NCBI GenBank assembly: GCA_027018975.1
Contig: JALUXN010000275.1
Coordinates: 1-35,608 of the forward strand
Source: Mariprofundaceae bacterium
GTDB lineage: Bacteria > Pseudomonadota > Zetaproteobacteria > Mariprofundales > Mariprofundaceae
DNA length: 35,608 nucleotides
Direction of reading: 5' to 3'
Both the position numbers and the translations under genes were made by a program. This document shows, piece by piece, positions 15,133 to 24,222 of the stretch. Each line of letters opens with the position of its first letter. Positions within the stretch are counted from its first letter, which is position 1. The notes beneath the pieces are model-generated. The model saw only the letters and a program-made list of their open reading frames with translations, was not told the origin of the DNA and ran no database searches.

Positions 15133-15631
15133 CCAACAGCGCCATCACCAGCAGCGCGCCCAACAGCCCCGCTGCCAGATCATCGGCCATAATCGACCAC
15201 CAATCCGGCCCCAGCCGCTCAATCGCCGAAATCGGCCACGGCTTGACAATATCGAACAGCCGAAACGCCACAAATGCGACCAGCGCCAACCACAGTCCAT
15301 CCGGCAGCCAGTCAGCCAGCAGCACCATCGCCAACCACTGCCCCGCCCACTCATCGATCACAATCCAGCCGGGATCATGATCACCCGACATCTGCGGCAA
15401 CAGCCGTGCGCAAACCGCGCAACCAAGCCACGTCACCACGACTGTCGCGACCAGCAAAGCTGTCACGCCGAAGAACTCGATCAGCAGCCACGCCGGCAGC
15501 AATGAGAAGAGCGAACCCCATGTCCCCGGCGCTTTGGGCAACCAGCCACTGCCGAAGCCCGCCGCCACCCACGCCAGCGGCGTGCGCGGTGTAGAAGATG
15601 CATGCGATTCAGCTGAAATGGTCAAATCCAC
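15104..15631 (-). CDS. pgpA: Phosphatidylglycerophosphatase A
   Basis: Inner-membrane phosphatase that makes phosphatidylglycerol from phosphatidylglycerophosphate, 175 aa. Shows the family motif PKAPGTWGS, then the acidic DEWAGQW segment, and about four hydrophobic stretches. The thiL-pgpA order is common in proteobacteria. The start overlaps the thiL end by 23 bases, consistent with coupled translation. Confidence 0.92.
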   Translation of the reverse strand: MDLTISAESHASSTPRTPLAWVAAGFGSGWLPKAPGTWGSLFSLLPAWLLIEFFGVTALLVATVVVTWLGCAVCARLLPQMSGDHDPGWIVIDEWAGQWLAMVLLADWLPDGLWLALVAFVAFRLFDIVKPWPISAIERLGPDWWSIMADDLAAGLLGALLVMALLVGGGAFFGG

Positions 15632-16538
15632 CCTCCAATTGCGTCAAATCCAATGGTTCCCCGTGCAGCTGCATCCGCACCCCCGCCACCGCATCACAGC
15701 GGCCAACGCATGCCGCCAGTTCACCGGGAATCTCCACTGCCGCCGGCGCAGTAAAGAGCAGCGCATAATCTTCGCCACCTGCAGCCGCCAACTGCAGCGC
15801 ACGCGCCTCCCCCGCCTCGGCAACGAGCCAATCCCAACGCGGCAGCTGCGCCACATCGATCTCTATGCCCACCCCAGAATCCGTCGCCAAATGCCCCGCA
15901 TCCTGCAGCAGTCCGTCGCTCACATCGATGCAGCAACGCACCCCCAGCTTACGCAACCGCACACCTGCAGCCAGCTGCGGCGTAATGCTCATCTGTTGTT
16001 TCGCCGCCTCACGCTCGCCCGCCAACCACGCCTGCAGCCCTAAAGCATGCAGGCCAACCGCACCAATCAGATAGAGGCGATCCCCCGACTGCGCGCGATC
16101 ACGCCGCATGGCACTGCCCACCGGCAGCTGACCGCACACCGTCACCGACAGCGCCGGCAGCGGACTGCGACAGCTATCGCCACCTGCCAGCTCCACCCCA
16201 TGACGGCGCAATGCCGCCACCGCGCCCAGCCCCAGCAGTTCAAATGATGCCACATCCGGTGCCATCACATTCAACCACACCGCCAACGGCTCCGCCCCCA
16301 TCGCGGCTAGGTCCGAGAGCGCCGAGCAGAGCGCCCGATCGGCGGCCACATCAAGCGGAAAATCCTCCGGCCAGTGCACCCCCTGCACACTCGAATCGCT
16401 ACTCACCACCAGCTCCATCCCCGCAGCCGGCGCATGGATCGACGCATCATCGCCAATCCCCAGCCGCGTAAAGGGATGCGACACCAAATCCGCCCGCCGA
16501 AAGAGGCGATCAATCAAGCCAAATTCACCCGCCGCCAT
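15609..16538 (-). CDS. thiL: Thiamine-monophosphate kinase
   Basis: Phosphorylates thiamine monophosphate to the cofactor thiamine diphosphate, about 309 aa, PurM-like fold. Motifs in order: GIGDDASI near residue 27, SDLAAMGA near 73, GGDSCRSP near 118, DVSDGLLQDAGH, and GGEDYALLF near the C-terminus. I take the start at MAAGEFGLIDRL near 16538, where homologous sequence begins; the open frame runs further upstream but that part is only a second reading of rsmB. The start overlaps the end of rsmB by about 14 bases. Confidence 0.92.
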   Translation of the reverse strand: MAAGEFGLIDRLFRRADLVSHPFTRLGIGDDASIHAPAAGMELVVSSDSSVQGVHWPEDFPLDVAADRALCSALSDLAAMGAEPLAVWLNVMAPDVASFELLGLGAVAALRRHGVELAGGDSCRSPLPALSVTVCGQLPVGSAMRRDRAQSGDRLYLIGAVGLHALGLQAWLAGEREAAKQQMSITPQLAAGVRLRKLGVRCCIDVSDGLLQDAGHLATDSGVGIEIDVAQLPRWDWLVAEAGEARALQLAAAGGEDYALLFTAPAAVEIPGELAACVGRCDAVAGVRMQLHGEPLDLTQLEGGFDHFS

Positions 16539-17769
16539 TTCCACCCTCAACCATGCCATCCCCCGCCCGCTGCAGCTGCGCATAAAAGAATCCATCATGC
16601 TCGGCCGCCGGCAGCAGTCTCTGCATCTGCTCGGGTGCCGCGCGCCCGGCGACCACATTCTCATTCTCCTGCCGATGAATCGAGCAGACGGCGTAGAGCA
16701 TCGCCGCACCCGGCTTGAGCAGGCGCAACGCCTCATCGACCATCGCCCGCTGCACACCGGCCAGCTGCGCCACATCCTCGCTGCTGTGCAAAAACTTCGC
16801 ATCGGGATGACGGCGCAGAATACCGGAGGCGGAACAGGGTGCATCGAGAAACAGCCCATCGACCGAGGCATCGGCAAAAGGCAGCGTCGTTGCATCGGCC
16901 TGCATGATCGTCACATTGCGGCAATCCAAACGATCGAGATTCTCCGCCAGCCGCGCCATGCGCGATGCCTGCCGCTCCACGGCGACAATCTCAGCCTGCG
17001 GAAAACGGTGCGCCAACAGCGCCGTCTTACCGCCCGGCGCTGCACAGAGATCGAGCAACAGCGATGGCGGCTTCGATGGCGCATAGGCCATCACCGCCGC
17101 CTGCGCCGCCTGATCGATCACACAGAACGCGCCGTCATCAAAGCCCGGCAGCGTGGTCACATCGCAGCCGGACGGCAACAGCACAGCCAGCGGCGACAGC
17201 GCCCCGGCCGCCGCACGAATCCCCATACGCCGCACATCCGCCATCCAGCGTTCACGATCGACAAACACCGCCAGCGTCAATGGTGGCGGAGACTGGCACA
17301 CCTGCGCCAACTGCTGCACCGCATCGGCACCAAAATCATCACGCCACGCGGCATAAATCCACTGCGGCAGCTCCGCCCGCTGATAGGGTTTTAACTTGGC
17401 CGGAGGTGCCTGCTCAGCAACCCGCCGCAGCACTGCATTGACAAAACCGGCTGCCGCCGGCTGCAGCGCCTTCACCGCCTCCACCGTAGCCGAGAGCGCC
17501 GCATAGTCCGGCAACTGCATCCGCCGCAACTGATAACAGCCCACCAGCAACGCCGCCTGCGCCAGCGCATCGGGCTTAGCTTTGGTAAATCGTGAATAAT
17601 CGGTCTGCAGAGAAAAATAGTGGCGCAACACGCCATAAACCAGCTCGTAGAGCCAACGCCGCTGCTGCGCCGACAACCCTGCCGCCTCAGCCTCCATCGC
17701 CACCACAGCCTTCTGCCGCCGCTGCAACACCCGCACCACAATCGCCACCGCTCGCCTACGCAACATCAT
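16525..17769 (-). CDS. rsmB: 16S rRNA (cytosine-967-C5)-methyltransferase
   Basis: Methylates C967 of 16S rRNA, 414 aa. N-terminal NusB-like RNA-binding domain (about 1-125), C-terminal Rossmann methyltransferase. SAM motif LDLCAAPGGKT at 239-249; catalytic motif DAPCSASGILRRHPDAKF with nucleophile-region C312, and the second family cysteine C362 in AVCSIHRQENE. First gene of the minus-strand run; start ATGATG at 17769. No fmt or def gene is adjacent, unlike the order in many Gammaproteobacteria. Confidence 0.93.
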   Translation of the reverse strand: MMLRRRAVAIVVRVLQRRQKAVVAMEAEAAGLSAQQRRWLYELVYGVLRHYFSLQTDYSRFTKAKPDALAQAALLVGCYQLRRMQLPDYAALSATVEAVKALQPAAAGFVNAVLRRVAEQAPPAKLKPYQRAELPQWIYAAWRDDFGADAVQQLAQVCQSPPPLTLAVFVDRERWMADVRRMGIRAAAGALSPLAVLLPSGCDVTTLPGFDDGAFCVIDQAAQAAVMAYAPSKPPSLLLDLCAAPGGKTALLAHRFPQAEIVAVERQASRMARLAENLDRLDCRNVTIMQADATTLPFADASVDGLFLDAPCSASGILRRHPDAKFLHSSEDVAQLAGVQRAMVDEALRLLKPGAAMLYAVCSIHRQENENVVAGRAAPEQMQRLLPAAEHDGFFYAQLQRAGDGMVEGGNGGG

Positions 17770-17957
17770 GCCAAAACGCTATCGGCTGCCGCGCCAAAAA
17801 GCATCCGGGCGCAATCCATCGCATCACCTACGCAGATGCTTCATTGACACCCACCCGCCACAGCTCCTACCTTTCGATTATCCAAGCGATGACAATTGAT
17901 GCATTTAACCGACATGATTGACCTATTGCTTGGCCATTACACCATTTTGGAGGGAAC

Positions 17958-18323
17958 ATGAAAAAAAGCATCATCATCTGTGCCGCTGCGGTAGCCATGA
18001 TGTCACTATCTGGATGCGCTACCATCTTGAAAGGAAAAACGCAGAAAGTGAATATCAACACATCCAACGGCGCTAAGATTCAAGCCAACGTCGATGGGCA
18101 GACTGTCCAGCTACCGAATGTCGTGGAGGTGAAGCGCCATAAAGATCCACTGATGATCACCACCAGCAACGAGAACTGCACACAATCCACTGTCGTCAAC
18201 AATGAAGTTGAGCCAGCCTTCTGGGTCAACATTCTCTCCGGCGGCGCGTTCGGTTCCACCACCGACTACGCCACCGATTCCATGTGGAAATACGACGAAA
18301 ACATCACCGTCCACTGTAACTAA
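17958..18323 (+). CDS. Small outer-membrane-type lipoprotein of unknown function
   Basis: A 121-aa lipoprotein with signal peptide and lipobox LSGC (C20); Ala at +2 favours the outer membrane by the usual Lol rule. The mature part is beta-rich, with two further cysteines (in NENCTQ and at the C-terminal VHCN) that could pair, and an SGGAFGSTTDYATDSMWKY segment that I recall from small uncharacterised proteobacterial lipoproteins. GGAGGGAAC precedes the ATG. The next gene starts directly after its stop codon. Confidence 0.82.
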   Translation: MKKSIIICAAAVAMMSLSGCATILKGKTQKVNINTSNGAKIQANVDGQTVQLPNVVEVKRHKDPLMITTSNENCTQSTVVNNEVEPAFWVNILSGGAFGSTTDYATDSMWKYDENITVHCN

Positions 18324-20162
18324 TTGCTCACACCCATCATCAAGGGCGGCCTCTTCGCCACCCTTTTTTGCTTGTTTGTGAGTCACTGCGCAGCCGGCGA
18401 GATCACCCTCTCGCCGGCGCGTTTGTCTGAACTGGCGAATCACACCGCATGGCGCGCACTGCTCCACGCCAACAGCGCCAATCACAGCCGCATCCACGAT
18501 CCACACTTCTTCCTCGCCACTCCGCCCTTTAACGCCAAAAACGAACTCATCGCCACATTACGGGGATTTCAACAACCGGCATCGCTAGCCGACAAACACC
18601 CGATCTGCCGCTTCCCCGCCCGCTTTCAGTGGTTAAGTCGGCAGCTGCAACTATCGCGCGCCAGCTTTCCACAGCCGGACTGCCAGCAATACCACCACTT
18701 TCTGAACAAAGTGCCCGCGAATCAGATCGAACTGGTCTTCGCCTCAAAAAATGTCGTCAGCCCATCCAGCATGATGGGGCACGTCTTCCTCAAGCTCGCC
18801 GGCAAACGCAGCGATGGCCGCCATGCCGAGCATGCGGTCACCTACTTCACACTACTGGATTCATTCAACGTACCGAAAATCGTCTATCAGAACTTTGCCG
18901 GAGGCATGCAGGGCTACTTTGCGCTCCAACCCTATCGCCGCCTGAAAGAGAACTACCTGCAGCGGGAATACCGCAACATTTGGGAGTACCAACTCACCCT
19001 CCAAGCTTGGCAACGCGACATGATCCGCGCCCATATCTGGGAACTGAAGGACATAGATAGCGACTATATGTTCGCCGCTTACAACTGCGCCACGCTCACC
19101 TGGTACTTCATGCAGATTGTTGCGCCCGAAGCGTTTGCCCACTACCCCAAACTGTGGGTCAGCCCGATCGATGTCATCAAAACAGCCAGCCGCCACCAGC
19201 TGATCCGCAGTACACGAGTAGTCACCTCCAACCGTTGGAAAATCCAGATGTTGCTCGATCAGAGCGGCATCGCCAGTAGTACCCTGAAATCACAGCTGGC
19301 GGCCATCACACCCGAGCAGGCCACTGCGGCGATCCAAGCACTACCGCCCGCCAACCGCCTACTGGCGCACGCCTATCTCGACTATCTGCAACAGAGTAAC
19401 CCCGCCGCGCTAGAGCAGTTCCCTGCCGCCGATGCCATCCAGTCGGCACTCAATCGGCAGAGTGCCGACTACCAGATCGATTACAGCCACTACAAACAGC
19501 CCACCCGTGTGCCGGGCAACATGCAGCTACGCATGGAAACAGGGCGCAGCTCTCTGCGCGGCAATTTTGCCGGATTGGCGTGGCTACCTGCCGCCAATCG
19601 CCTGACCGACGATCAGCGGCAATTTTTCTCCGCCAATGAACTCCGCCTTGGCGAGCTCTCCGCCCGCCTCTATCAGGGCGGTCACCTCCAGCTTGAACGC
19701 GCTACCCTCTATGCGGTCAAAAGCCTTTCACCATGGAATGGACTCACCCACAACATCTCCGGTCAATGGCAGACTGGATTCACGCGCCAATTCGATGGCC
19801 AACTGCATGATCATCTGGTCTATCAGCTCTCCGGCGGCATCGGCTACAGCGCCAAACTGACGCCGGATCTCCTCATCTACGGCCTCTACAACATCGGCGG
19901 CGCATTCAATACGGCCACCGCCTACCTCTACCACTATCCGGAGGCGGGGCTATTCATCGATGAAGTATTCAACATGAAAACGTCTGTTACCTACGAAGCG
20001 CGATTCAACAACTACGGCGACAAACAGCGGCAGGACAACATCCGCGCCTGCCAATCCTACTATCCCGACACCAACATCACGCTGCTGGCCTGCTACCGCC
20101 ACGCCCGCAATCACCACGCCAGCTACAGCGAAGGCAACCTACGCTTCCAGATCCATTTTTAA
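18324..20162 (+). CDS. DUF4105 (Lnb-like) periplasmic domain with C-terminal outer-membrane barrel-like region
   Basis: A 612-aa exported protein. Signal peptide about residues 1-24 (FATLFCLFVSHCAAG). Residues about 120-300 are a DUF4105 domain of the NlpC/P60-like thiol-enzyme superfamily with the expected pair H153 (SPSSMMGHVFLKL) and C255 (AAYNCATLTW). The last about 220 residues alternate aromatic and polar residues and end in Phe, typical of an outer-membrane beta barrel. DUF4105 proteins of Bacteroides include the lipoprotein N-acyltransferase Lnb; whether this one acts on lipoproteins is inference. The start is TTG at 18324, directly after the lipoprotein stop; no ATG or ribosome site fits, but the signal peptide requires a start here. 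Confidence 0.8.
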   Translation: MLTPIIKGGLFATLFCLFVSHCAAGEITLSPARLSELANHTAWRALLHANSANHSRIHDPHFFLATPPFNAKNELIATLRGFQQPASLADKHPICRFPARFQWLSRQLQLSRASFPQPDCQQYHHFLNKVPANQIELVFASKNVVSPSSMMGHVFLKLAGKRSDGRHAEHAVTYFTLLDSFNVPKIVYQNFAGGMQGYFALQPYRRLKENYLQREYRNIWEYQLTLQAWQRDMIRAHIWELKDIDSDYMFAAYNCATLTWYFMQIVAPEAFAHYPKLWVSPIDVIKTASRHQLIRSTRVVTSNRWKIQMLLDQSGIASSTLKSQLAAITPEQATAAIQALPPANRLLAHAYLDYLQQSNPAALEQFPAADAIQSALNRQSADYQIDYSHYKQPTRVPGNMQLRMETGRSSLRGNFAGLAWLPAANRLTDDQRQFFSANELRLGELSARLYQGGHLQLERATLYAVKSLSPWNGLTHNISGQWQTGFTRQFDGQLHDHLVYQLSGGIGYSAKLTPDLLIYGLYNIGGAFNTATAYLYHYPEAGLFIDEVFNMKTSVTYEARFNNYGDKQRQDNIRACQSYYPDTNITLLACYRHARNHHASYSEGNLRFQIHF

Positions 20163-21061
20163 GATTCGCTACGCTTGCCCGCGCGGGGATGGGTGCGATC
20201 ATAGACTTCGGTCAAGGCGGTGATATCCAGATGCGTATAGCGCTCGGTGGTCGCCAATGAGGCGTGACCAAGCAGCTCTTGGATGGCGCGCAGATCGACT
20301 CCACCGGCCAACAGATGTGTGGCGAATGAATGGCGCAAGCGATGCGGTGTTACCGAAAGATCGGCGCCCGTCAACAGCGCCCGCTGCTTTAACATCCGCT
20401 GCACACTGCGCGCCGACAACCGCCCGCCGCGCTGGTTCAAAAACAGGGGTTGATCGCTGCCGGCATCTGCGCCACGCGCGTTCAGATAGTCGCGCAGATA
20501 TTGACAGGCGCCATCCGGCAGCGGCACCAGCCGCTCCTTGCGCCCCTTGCCGAGCACGCGGAGTTCTGCTTGATGCAGATCCAAGTCGCACACACACAAC
20601 CCCACCACCTCGGAGACACGCAAACCGCAACCATACATCACCGCCAATAGCGCCAGATCGCGCAGCTCGCTGCTCGATGCGGTGGACTGCATCAGCGCAG
20701 CGGTCTGCTCCGGCGGCAGTGTGCGCGGCAGCCGTTTCGGCTGTTTGGGGGGACGCATCCCGGCCGCCACATTGGCGCTGCACGCACCCATCTCAACCGC
20801 TGCATCAAAAAAGCTCTTCGTCGCGGAAAGCCGCCTCGCCAGTGTTGCAGCAGAGCGCCCCGCAGCATATTCATCGACCAACCAATCCTGCACATCCTGC
20901 CGTGTCACATCCCGCAACAACCGACCCGCGCCACAATGGTGTACAAAGCGCGTCAGATCACGCCGGTATGCAGCAACTGTATGCGCGGAGGCTATGCGCA
21001 CATCGCGCAGCTGGCGCAGAAACGCCTGCACCGCTTGCTGAAGAGTCAACTCAGCCTGCAT
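20159..21061 (-). CDS. xerC: Tyrosine recombinase XerC
   Basis: Site-specific recombinase that with XerD resolves chromosome dimers at dif, 300 aa from the ATG at 21061 (MQAELTLQQAV). N-terminal SAM-like core-binding domain (1-105), catalytic domain with the full set R148, K172, H240, R243, H266 and nucleophile Y275. The position after a DUF484 gene is the usual proteobacterial xerC context. It overlaps the upstream gene by 11 bases and the convergent DUF4105 gene by 4. Confidence 0.93.
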   Translation of the reverse strand: MQAELTLQQAVQAFLRQLRDVRIASAHTVAAYRRDLTRFVHHCGAGRLLRDVTRQDVQDWLVDEYAAGRSAATLARRLSATKSFFDAAVEMGACSANVAAGMRPPKQPKRLPRTLPPEQTAALMQSTASSSELRDLALLAVMYGCGLRVSEVVGLCVCDLDLHQAELRVLGKGRKERLVPLPDGACQYLRDYLNARGADAGSDQPLFLNQRGGRLSARSVQRMLKQRALLTGADLSVTPHRLRHSFATHLLAGGVDLRAIQELLGHASLATTERYTHLDITALTEVYDRTHPRAGKRSES

Positions 21062-22154
21062 CCGGATCGGCAATCTCAAAACGATTGCCGCCCAAAGCCT
21101 TAGCGACATACATCGCCTGATCAGCCTGCGCGATCAAATTTTTCACCGTCATCTCGGCACTGCGTGAAAAAGCGATACCCATACTGATGGAGACAGTGAT
21201 GGAATCGATCTGCGCCGCGCAGATCGCTTCCACAATGCGCTGCGCCACCTCCATCACCTTCTCCCGTGCACAGCCGGGGATCAGCAGGACAAACTCATCG
21301 CCACCCAAGCGAATCAGTGGATCATTGGTGCGCACATACTGGTGCAGCACCCGTCCCACCATCTCCAGCACACGATCCCCCATCTCATGGCCATACTCGT
21401 CATTCACCCGTTTGAAACGATCCACATCGACATAGAGACAGGCCACGTCACTGCCCGCGCCAAACCACTGCGACAACGGCTGATGACTATGCGGCTGCAA
21501 AAAACGGCGATTATGACTGCCCGTCAACGGATCGGTGATCGATAGACGCGCGAGATGCTCCCGAGCCACAGCATGCTCCAGCGTCAGCCCCACAACTTGC
21601 GCCAGATGCTGCAAAAAATCGCTGCTCTGCTCGGCGCCGAAGCGATCACCATCAATCGAGCCGAGACCGATCACGCCGAACGGCTTGTCCAGATCACCCA
21701 GCACCAACAACGCCATCGAGCCCAAGTGCTTATCTTTGCTGGTCAACCAATCAAAAGGCTGATCACTGGAGAGACGCATCAACCAGGCGCGCTTACGATG
21801 CAGCCCCATCTGCGCAATCTCACCGGCCTCCAGCCATACCAGATCCCGTTCCGAAAGCGCCTCCAGCGTATGCTCACCCAGAAAACTGGAGCGATCGATC
21901 CAGAAGCGGACGAAATCGAGCTCAAACCTGCTGCGCAACGAACGCAGCAGTGTGAAGCAGAGATCCTCGGGATCGGTCGATTTCAGCACCTCAGCTTCCA
22001 ACTCAAACATACGCGCAAACAGCCGCTCATTATCCCGCAACCGCTGCATCACCTCGCCGACATAGGCTTTCAGCTCACGATTTTCATCTGCCAACTGTTG
22101 AAAACGGCGCGTGGAGATATCCTCAATATTGTTGGACTTCGACGCTTTAGACAT
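21051..22154 (-). CDS. DUF484 (GAF-like) - GGDEF diguanylate cyclase fusion
   Basis: A 367-aa cytoplasmic protein. An N-terminal coiled coil (about 14-58) leads into a DUF484/GAF-like sensor domain (about 55-195), then a GGDEF domain (about 205-362). The active-site loop is intact (RLGGDEF, 284-288) and an RxxD inhibitory site (RTND, 275-278) stands exactly five residues before it, so a working, product-inhibited diguanylate cyclase is expected. DUF484 normally occurs as a separate gene just before xerC; here the same locus has the domain fused to a cyclase. It starts two bases after the L,D-transpeptidase gene. Confidence 0.88.
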   Translation of the reverse strand: MSKASKSNNIEDISTRRFQQLADENRELKAYVGEVMQRLRDNERLFARMFELEAEVLKSTDPEDLCFTLLRSLRSRFELDFVRFWIDRSSFLGEHTLEALSERDLVWLEAGEIAQMGLHRKRAWLMRLSSDQPFDWLTSKDKHLGSMALLVLGDLDKPFGVIGLGSIDGDRFGAEQSSDFLQHLAQVVGLTLEHAVAREHLARLSITDPLTGSHNRRFLQPHSHQPLSQWFGAGSDVACLYVDVDRFKRVNDEYGHEMGDRVLEMVGRVLHQYVRTNDPLIRLGGDEFVLLIPGCAREKVMEVAQRIVEAICAAQIDSITVSISMGIAFSRSAEMTVKNLIAQADQAMYVAKALGGNRFEIADPDAG

Positions 22155-22156
22155 GA

Positions 22157-23449
22157 CTACAGACTCTCCTCGATCAAGATTTTCCAGCCCTGATTAGCGC
22201 CGCGTCGAACCCAGTAGAGCCGTTTACGGCTCACATCCTGATAGTTGTTGGATCGGTAGTGTTGATCAAACTCGGCCACCACCACCTCCCCCTCCGGCCA
22301 ATGATTAGGGTCATGAATGAGCGTCAGATGATCGATCGCGACTGCGATGTGCGACTTGGTGGCATTGACGCGCCGTTTGTAGCGCTTCCATGCTGCCAAA
22401 TCACCGCGTTCATTGCGGAACTTGACATCATAATGGGCAAGATAGGCCTCGGTATTGAGCGACGCCCAGTCGCTACGCCACTGCTCCAGCGCTGCCATGA
22501 GGGATTGACGCAGCTGCTGCTTTTTTTTCGTGTGATCAAACTGCAACTGTTCGCCGATGATCACCCAGCTGTGCTGCAACTCGATCTGCTTGGCCAGCTG
22601 CAACAGACGATCATTGGGCAACGAAAAACAGCCGCGCGTATCCTTCGGTGGCCGGCGACTTACATGGGTGGCATAGCCGTGCAACCAAATCCCGTCGCCA
22701 TCCTTACCATGGAGACGATCCAACGCATTGGGATAGTCGATCGGAAAAGCAACCGGTCCATAGCGCGCCTCCAGCGACGCACCCCGCAACACCCGGACAA
22801 AACGATAGATACCATTGGGCGTCTTGCCATCGCCACGTTGCTGCTTATCACCGGAAACCGCACCGGTCACCACATACTCATCATCCACCTTACGCCACTT
22901 TCCATCTGCGTCCGGCGCAAAGAGATAGAGACGGCTGTTCGCCTTATCGACCATAAACAGATTAGCAATATTGCCGGGCTCAAGCAGATCAAAGGGGAGC
23001 AGATCCTGATCATCCAGCGTGGAGACAAATGACTGCAGCCGCGCATCCGCCTCGCCCAAACCCTCGCTAAGATCCGCACTGGCCAGCAACATCGCCGGAC
23101 GCTGCAGCGGAGGCGAAGAGGTCTCAGCTTTATGAATCGCATCGACCGCCAATTGGCGATGCAGCTCTGCTTTCAGCAGCGCTATCAGCGGATCACCATC
23201 TGCTGATGCCGACTCTAACAGCTGCAGCCCCTGCATGGGGTGATCAAAATGGAGTGCCAATGTTGCCTGCAGAATCGTCCGATCCGGCTTGGAGAGCTGC
23301 TGTGCCGGCCCGTCTGCATGGCGCAATGCTTGCGCAGCCTCCGTTAAACTATCCGCATGGCCAGGCACGGCGGTATAGGCACAAAGCGCGATCTGCAGCG
23401 CAGTCGCAACAATGACCGAAAAACACGATGCCAACCTGTCACAAACCAT
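22157..23449 (-). CDS. L,D-transpeptidase (YkuD) with C-terminal NTF2-like domain
   Basis: Periplasmic peptidoglycan-modifying enzyme, 430 aa. N-terminal signal region about 1-32, a helical repeat-like segment (about 35-150), YkuD catalytic domain (about 160-298) with H257 in IWLHGYATH and the nucleophile C274 in DTRGCFSLPND, and a C-terminal NTF2/SnoaL-like domain (about 305-430) as found in Cds6-type L,D-transpeptidases of the ErfK family. It makes 3-3 cross-links or attaches proteins to peptidoglycan. No Shine-Dalgarno sequence is visible before the ATG at 23449. First gene of an operon with the DUF484-GGDEF gene and xerC. Confidence 0.88.
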   Translation of the reverse strand: MVCDRLASCFSVIVATALQIALCAYTAVPGHADSLTEAAQALRHADGPAQQLSKPDRTILQATLALHFDHPMQGLQLLESASADGDPLIALLKAELHRQLAVDAIHKAETSSPPLQRPAMLLASADLSEGLGEADARLQSFVSTLDDQDLLPFDLLEPGNIANLFMVDKANSRLYLFAPDADGKWRKVDDEYVVTGAVSGDKQQRGDGKTPNGIYRFVRVLRGASLEARYGPVAFPIDYPNALDRLHGKDGDGIWLHGYATHVSRRPPKDTRGCFSLPNDRLLQLAKQIELQHSWVIIGEQLQFDHTKKKQQLRQSLMAALEQWRSDWASLNTEAYLAHYDVKFRNERGDLAAWKRYKRRVNATKSHIAVAIDHLTLIHDPNHWPEGEVVVAEFDQHYRSNNYQDVSRKRLYWVRRGANQGWKILIEESL

Positions 23450-23462
23450 AGGTAACTAAGTG

Positions 23463-23491
23463 ATACAACATGGCAATCACAATACAATCAA
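23463..23491 (-). promoter_or_regulatory. Possible promoter for the L,D-transpeptidase operon
   Basis: On the minus strand TTGATT (23491-23486) and TTGTAT (23468-23463) are separated by 17 bp. The start site would fall only a few bases before the ATG at 23449, fitting the missing ribosome site, but both hexamers are only moderate matches. Confidence 0.35.
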
Positions 23492-23510
23492 ACTCAGAGT
23501 AAAAAGACCG

Positions 23511-23825
23511 TCAACCATATCGATAGAACATCAACGACTCGACCGGCTCACCCATCTTAAAGTGTTGTTCCACGATCTGATCAATAGCCGCTTCATCGAG
23601 ATTACAGTACCAAACACCTTCAGGATAGACGACCATAATCGGCCCCTGCGCACAAACACCCAGACAACCGGCGCGGTTGACCCGCACAGCATTGGGATCA
23701 CCCACAATCAGACCTGCCTGCATCACCCGATCTTTCAGATAGTTGAGCAACGGCATCTGTTCACCGCAACTCTTGCCGCAGCAAAAAATGGCGTGCCGCT
23801 TATAGGGCATCATCGTTGGTTTCAT
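23511..23825 (-). CDS. Thioredoxin-like [2Fe-2S] ferredoxin
   Basis: A 104-aa soluble protein of the thioredoxin-like [2Fe-2S] ferredoxin family. Candidate ligands are C15 or C16 and C20 (FCCGKSCGEQ), then C54 and C58 (AGCLGVC), with the family's QGPIMVVYPEGVWY segment after the last pair. The physiological partner is unknown. The ATG at 23825 follows GGAGGAG; a GTG one codon earlier is also in frame. Confidence 0.88.
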   Translation of the reverse strand: MKPTMMPYKRHAIFCCGKSCGEQMPLLNYLKDRVMQAGLIVGDPNAVRVNRAGCLGVCAQGPIMVVYPEGVWYCNLDEAAIDQIVEQHFKMGEPVESLMFYRYG

Positions 23826-23848
23826 CACTCCTCCATCACTCTTATGCT

Positions 23849-24151
23849 TTAATGATCCCTCTTCTTGTGCCAGAGCTGGAAAAAGATCGCTAAGGCTAGG
23901 CCGAACAGCCCACCCAGCGTCGCCAAGCCACCGGCAACAGAGAGGATACGCAGCAGCGGTGAAATCTGCTCACTGCCACTGCTTCTGATCTGCATAATGG
24001 CAAAACCGAATAGGGCAATGCCAATCAACACGACCACACCGTAGACGCGAATCTGTCGCTGCCATGTCTTTACAGCTTTGGCATAACAGCATGCACGACA
24101 GCGTTGAACACCATCATCCACAGCCACACCACAATCCTTACAAACAGTCAT
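23849..24151 (-). CDS. Zinc-ribbon, two-helix membrane protein of unknown function
   Basis: About 100 aa from the ATG at 24151 (MTVCKDCGVAV). An N-terminal zinc ribbon with CKDC and CRAC pairs is followed by two membrane helices (about residues 35-55 and 68-92) and a basic tail. An earlier in-frame ATG at 24193 lies inside a perfect inverted repeat and would add 14 poor residues, so the later start is preferred; GGGGGCG precedes it. No function can be assigned. Confidence 0.65.
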   Translation of the reverse strand: MTVCKDCGVAVDDGVQRCRACCYAKAVKTWQRQIRVYGVVVLIGIALFGFAIMQIRSSGSEQISPLLRILSVAGGLATLGGLFGLALAIFFQLWHKKRDH

Positions 24152-24182
24152 CCACGCCCCCATCGCACTATTTATCCAGCTC

Positions 24183-24222
24183 TTGAGTAACAAAATGGTG
24201 AGGCTACCATTTTGTTACTCAA
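24183..24222. repeat. Perfect 17-bp inverted repeat upstream of the zinc-ribbon gene
   Basis: TTGAGTAACAAAATGGT (24183-24199) is followed after GAGGCT by its exact reverse complement (24206-24222). There is no T tract, so it is not a simple terminator. It lies about 32 bp before the zinc-ribbon start codon and could be an operator, an RNA hairpin in the leader, or the end of a small repeat element. Confidence 0.8.

Noticed and set aside
16539..16895. Longer N-terminus for thiL
   Set aside because: The upstream extension is a second reading of rsmB with Cys/Arg/Ser-rich composition; the homologous start is at MAAGEFGLIDRL.
17890..17910. Possible NsrR half-site (TTGATGCATTT) before the lipoprotein gene
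   Set aside because: Only one half-site with no symmetric partner; chance occurrence is likely.
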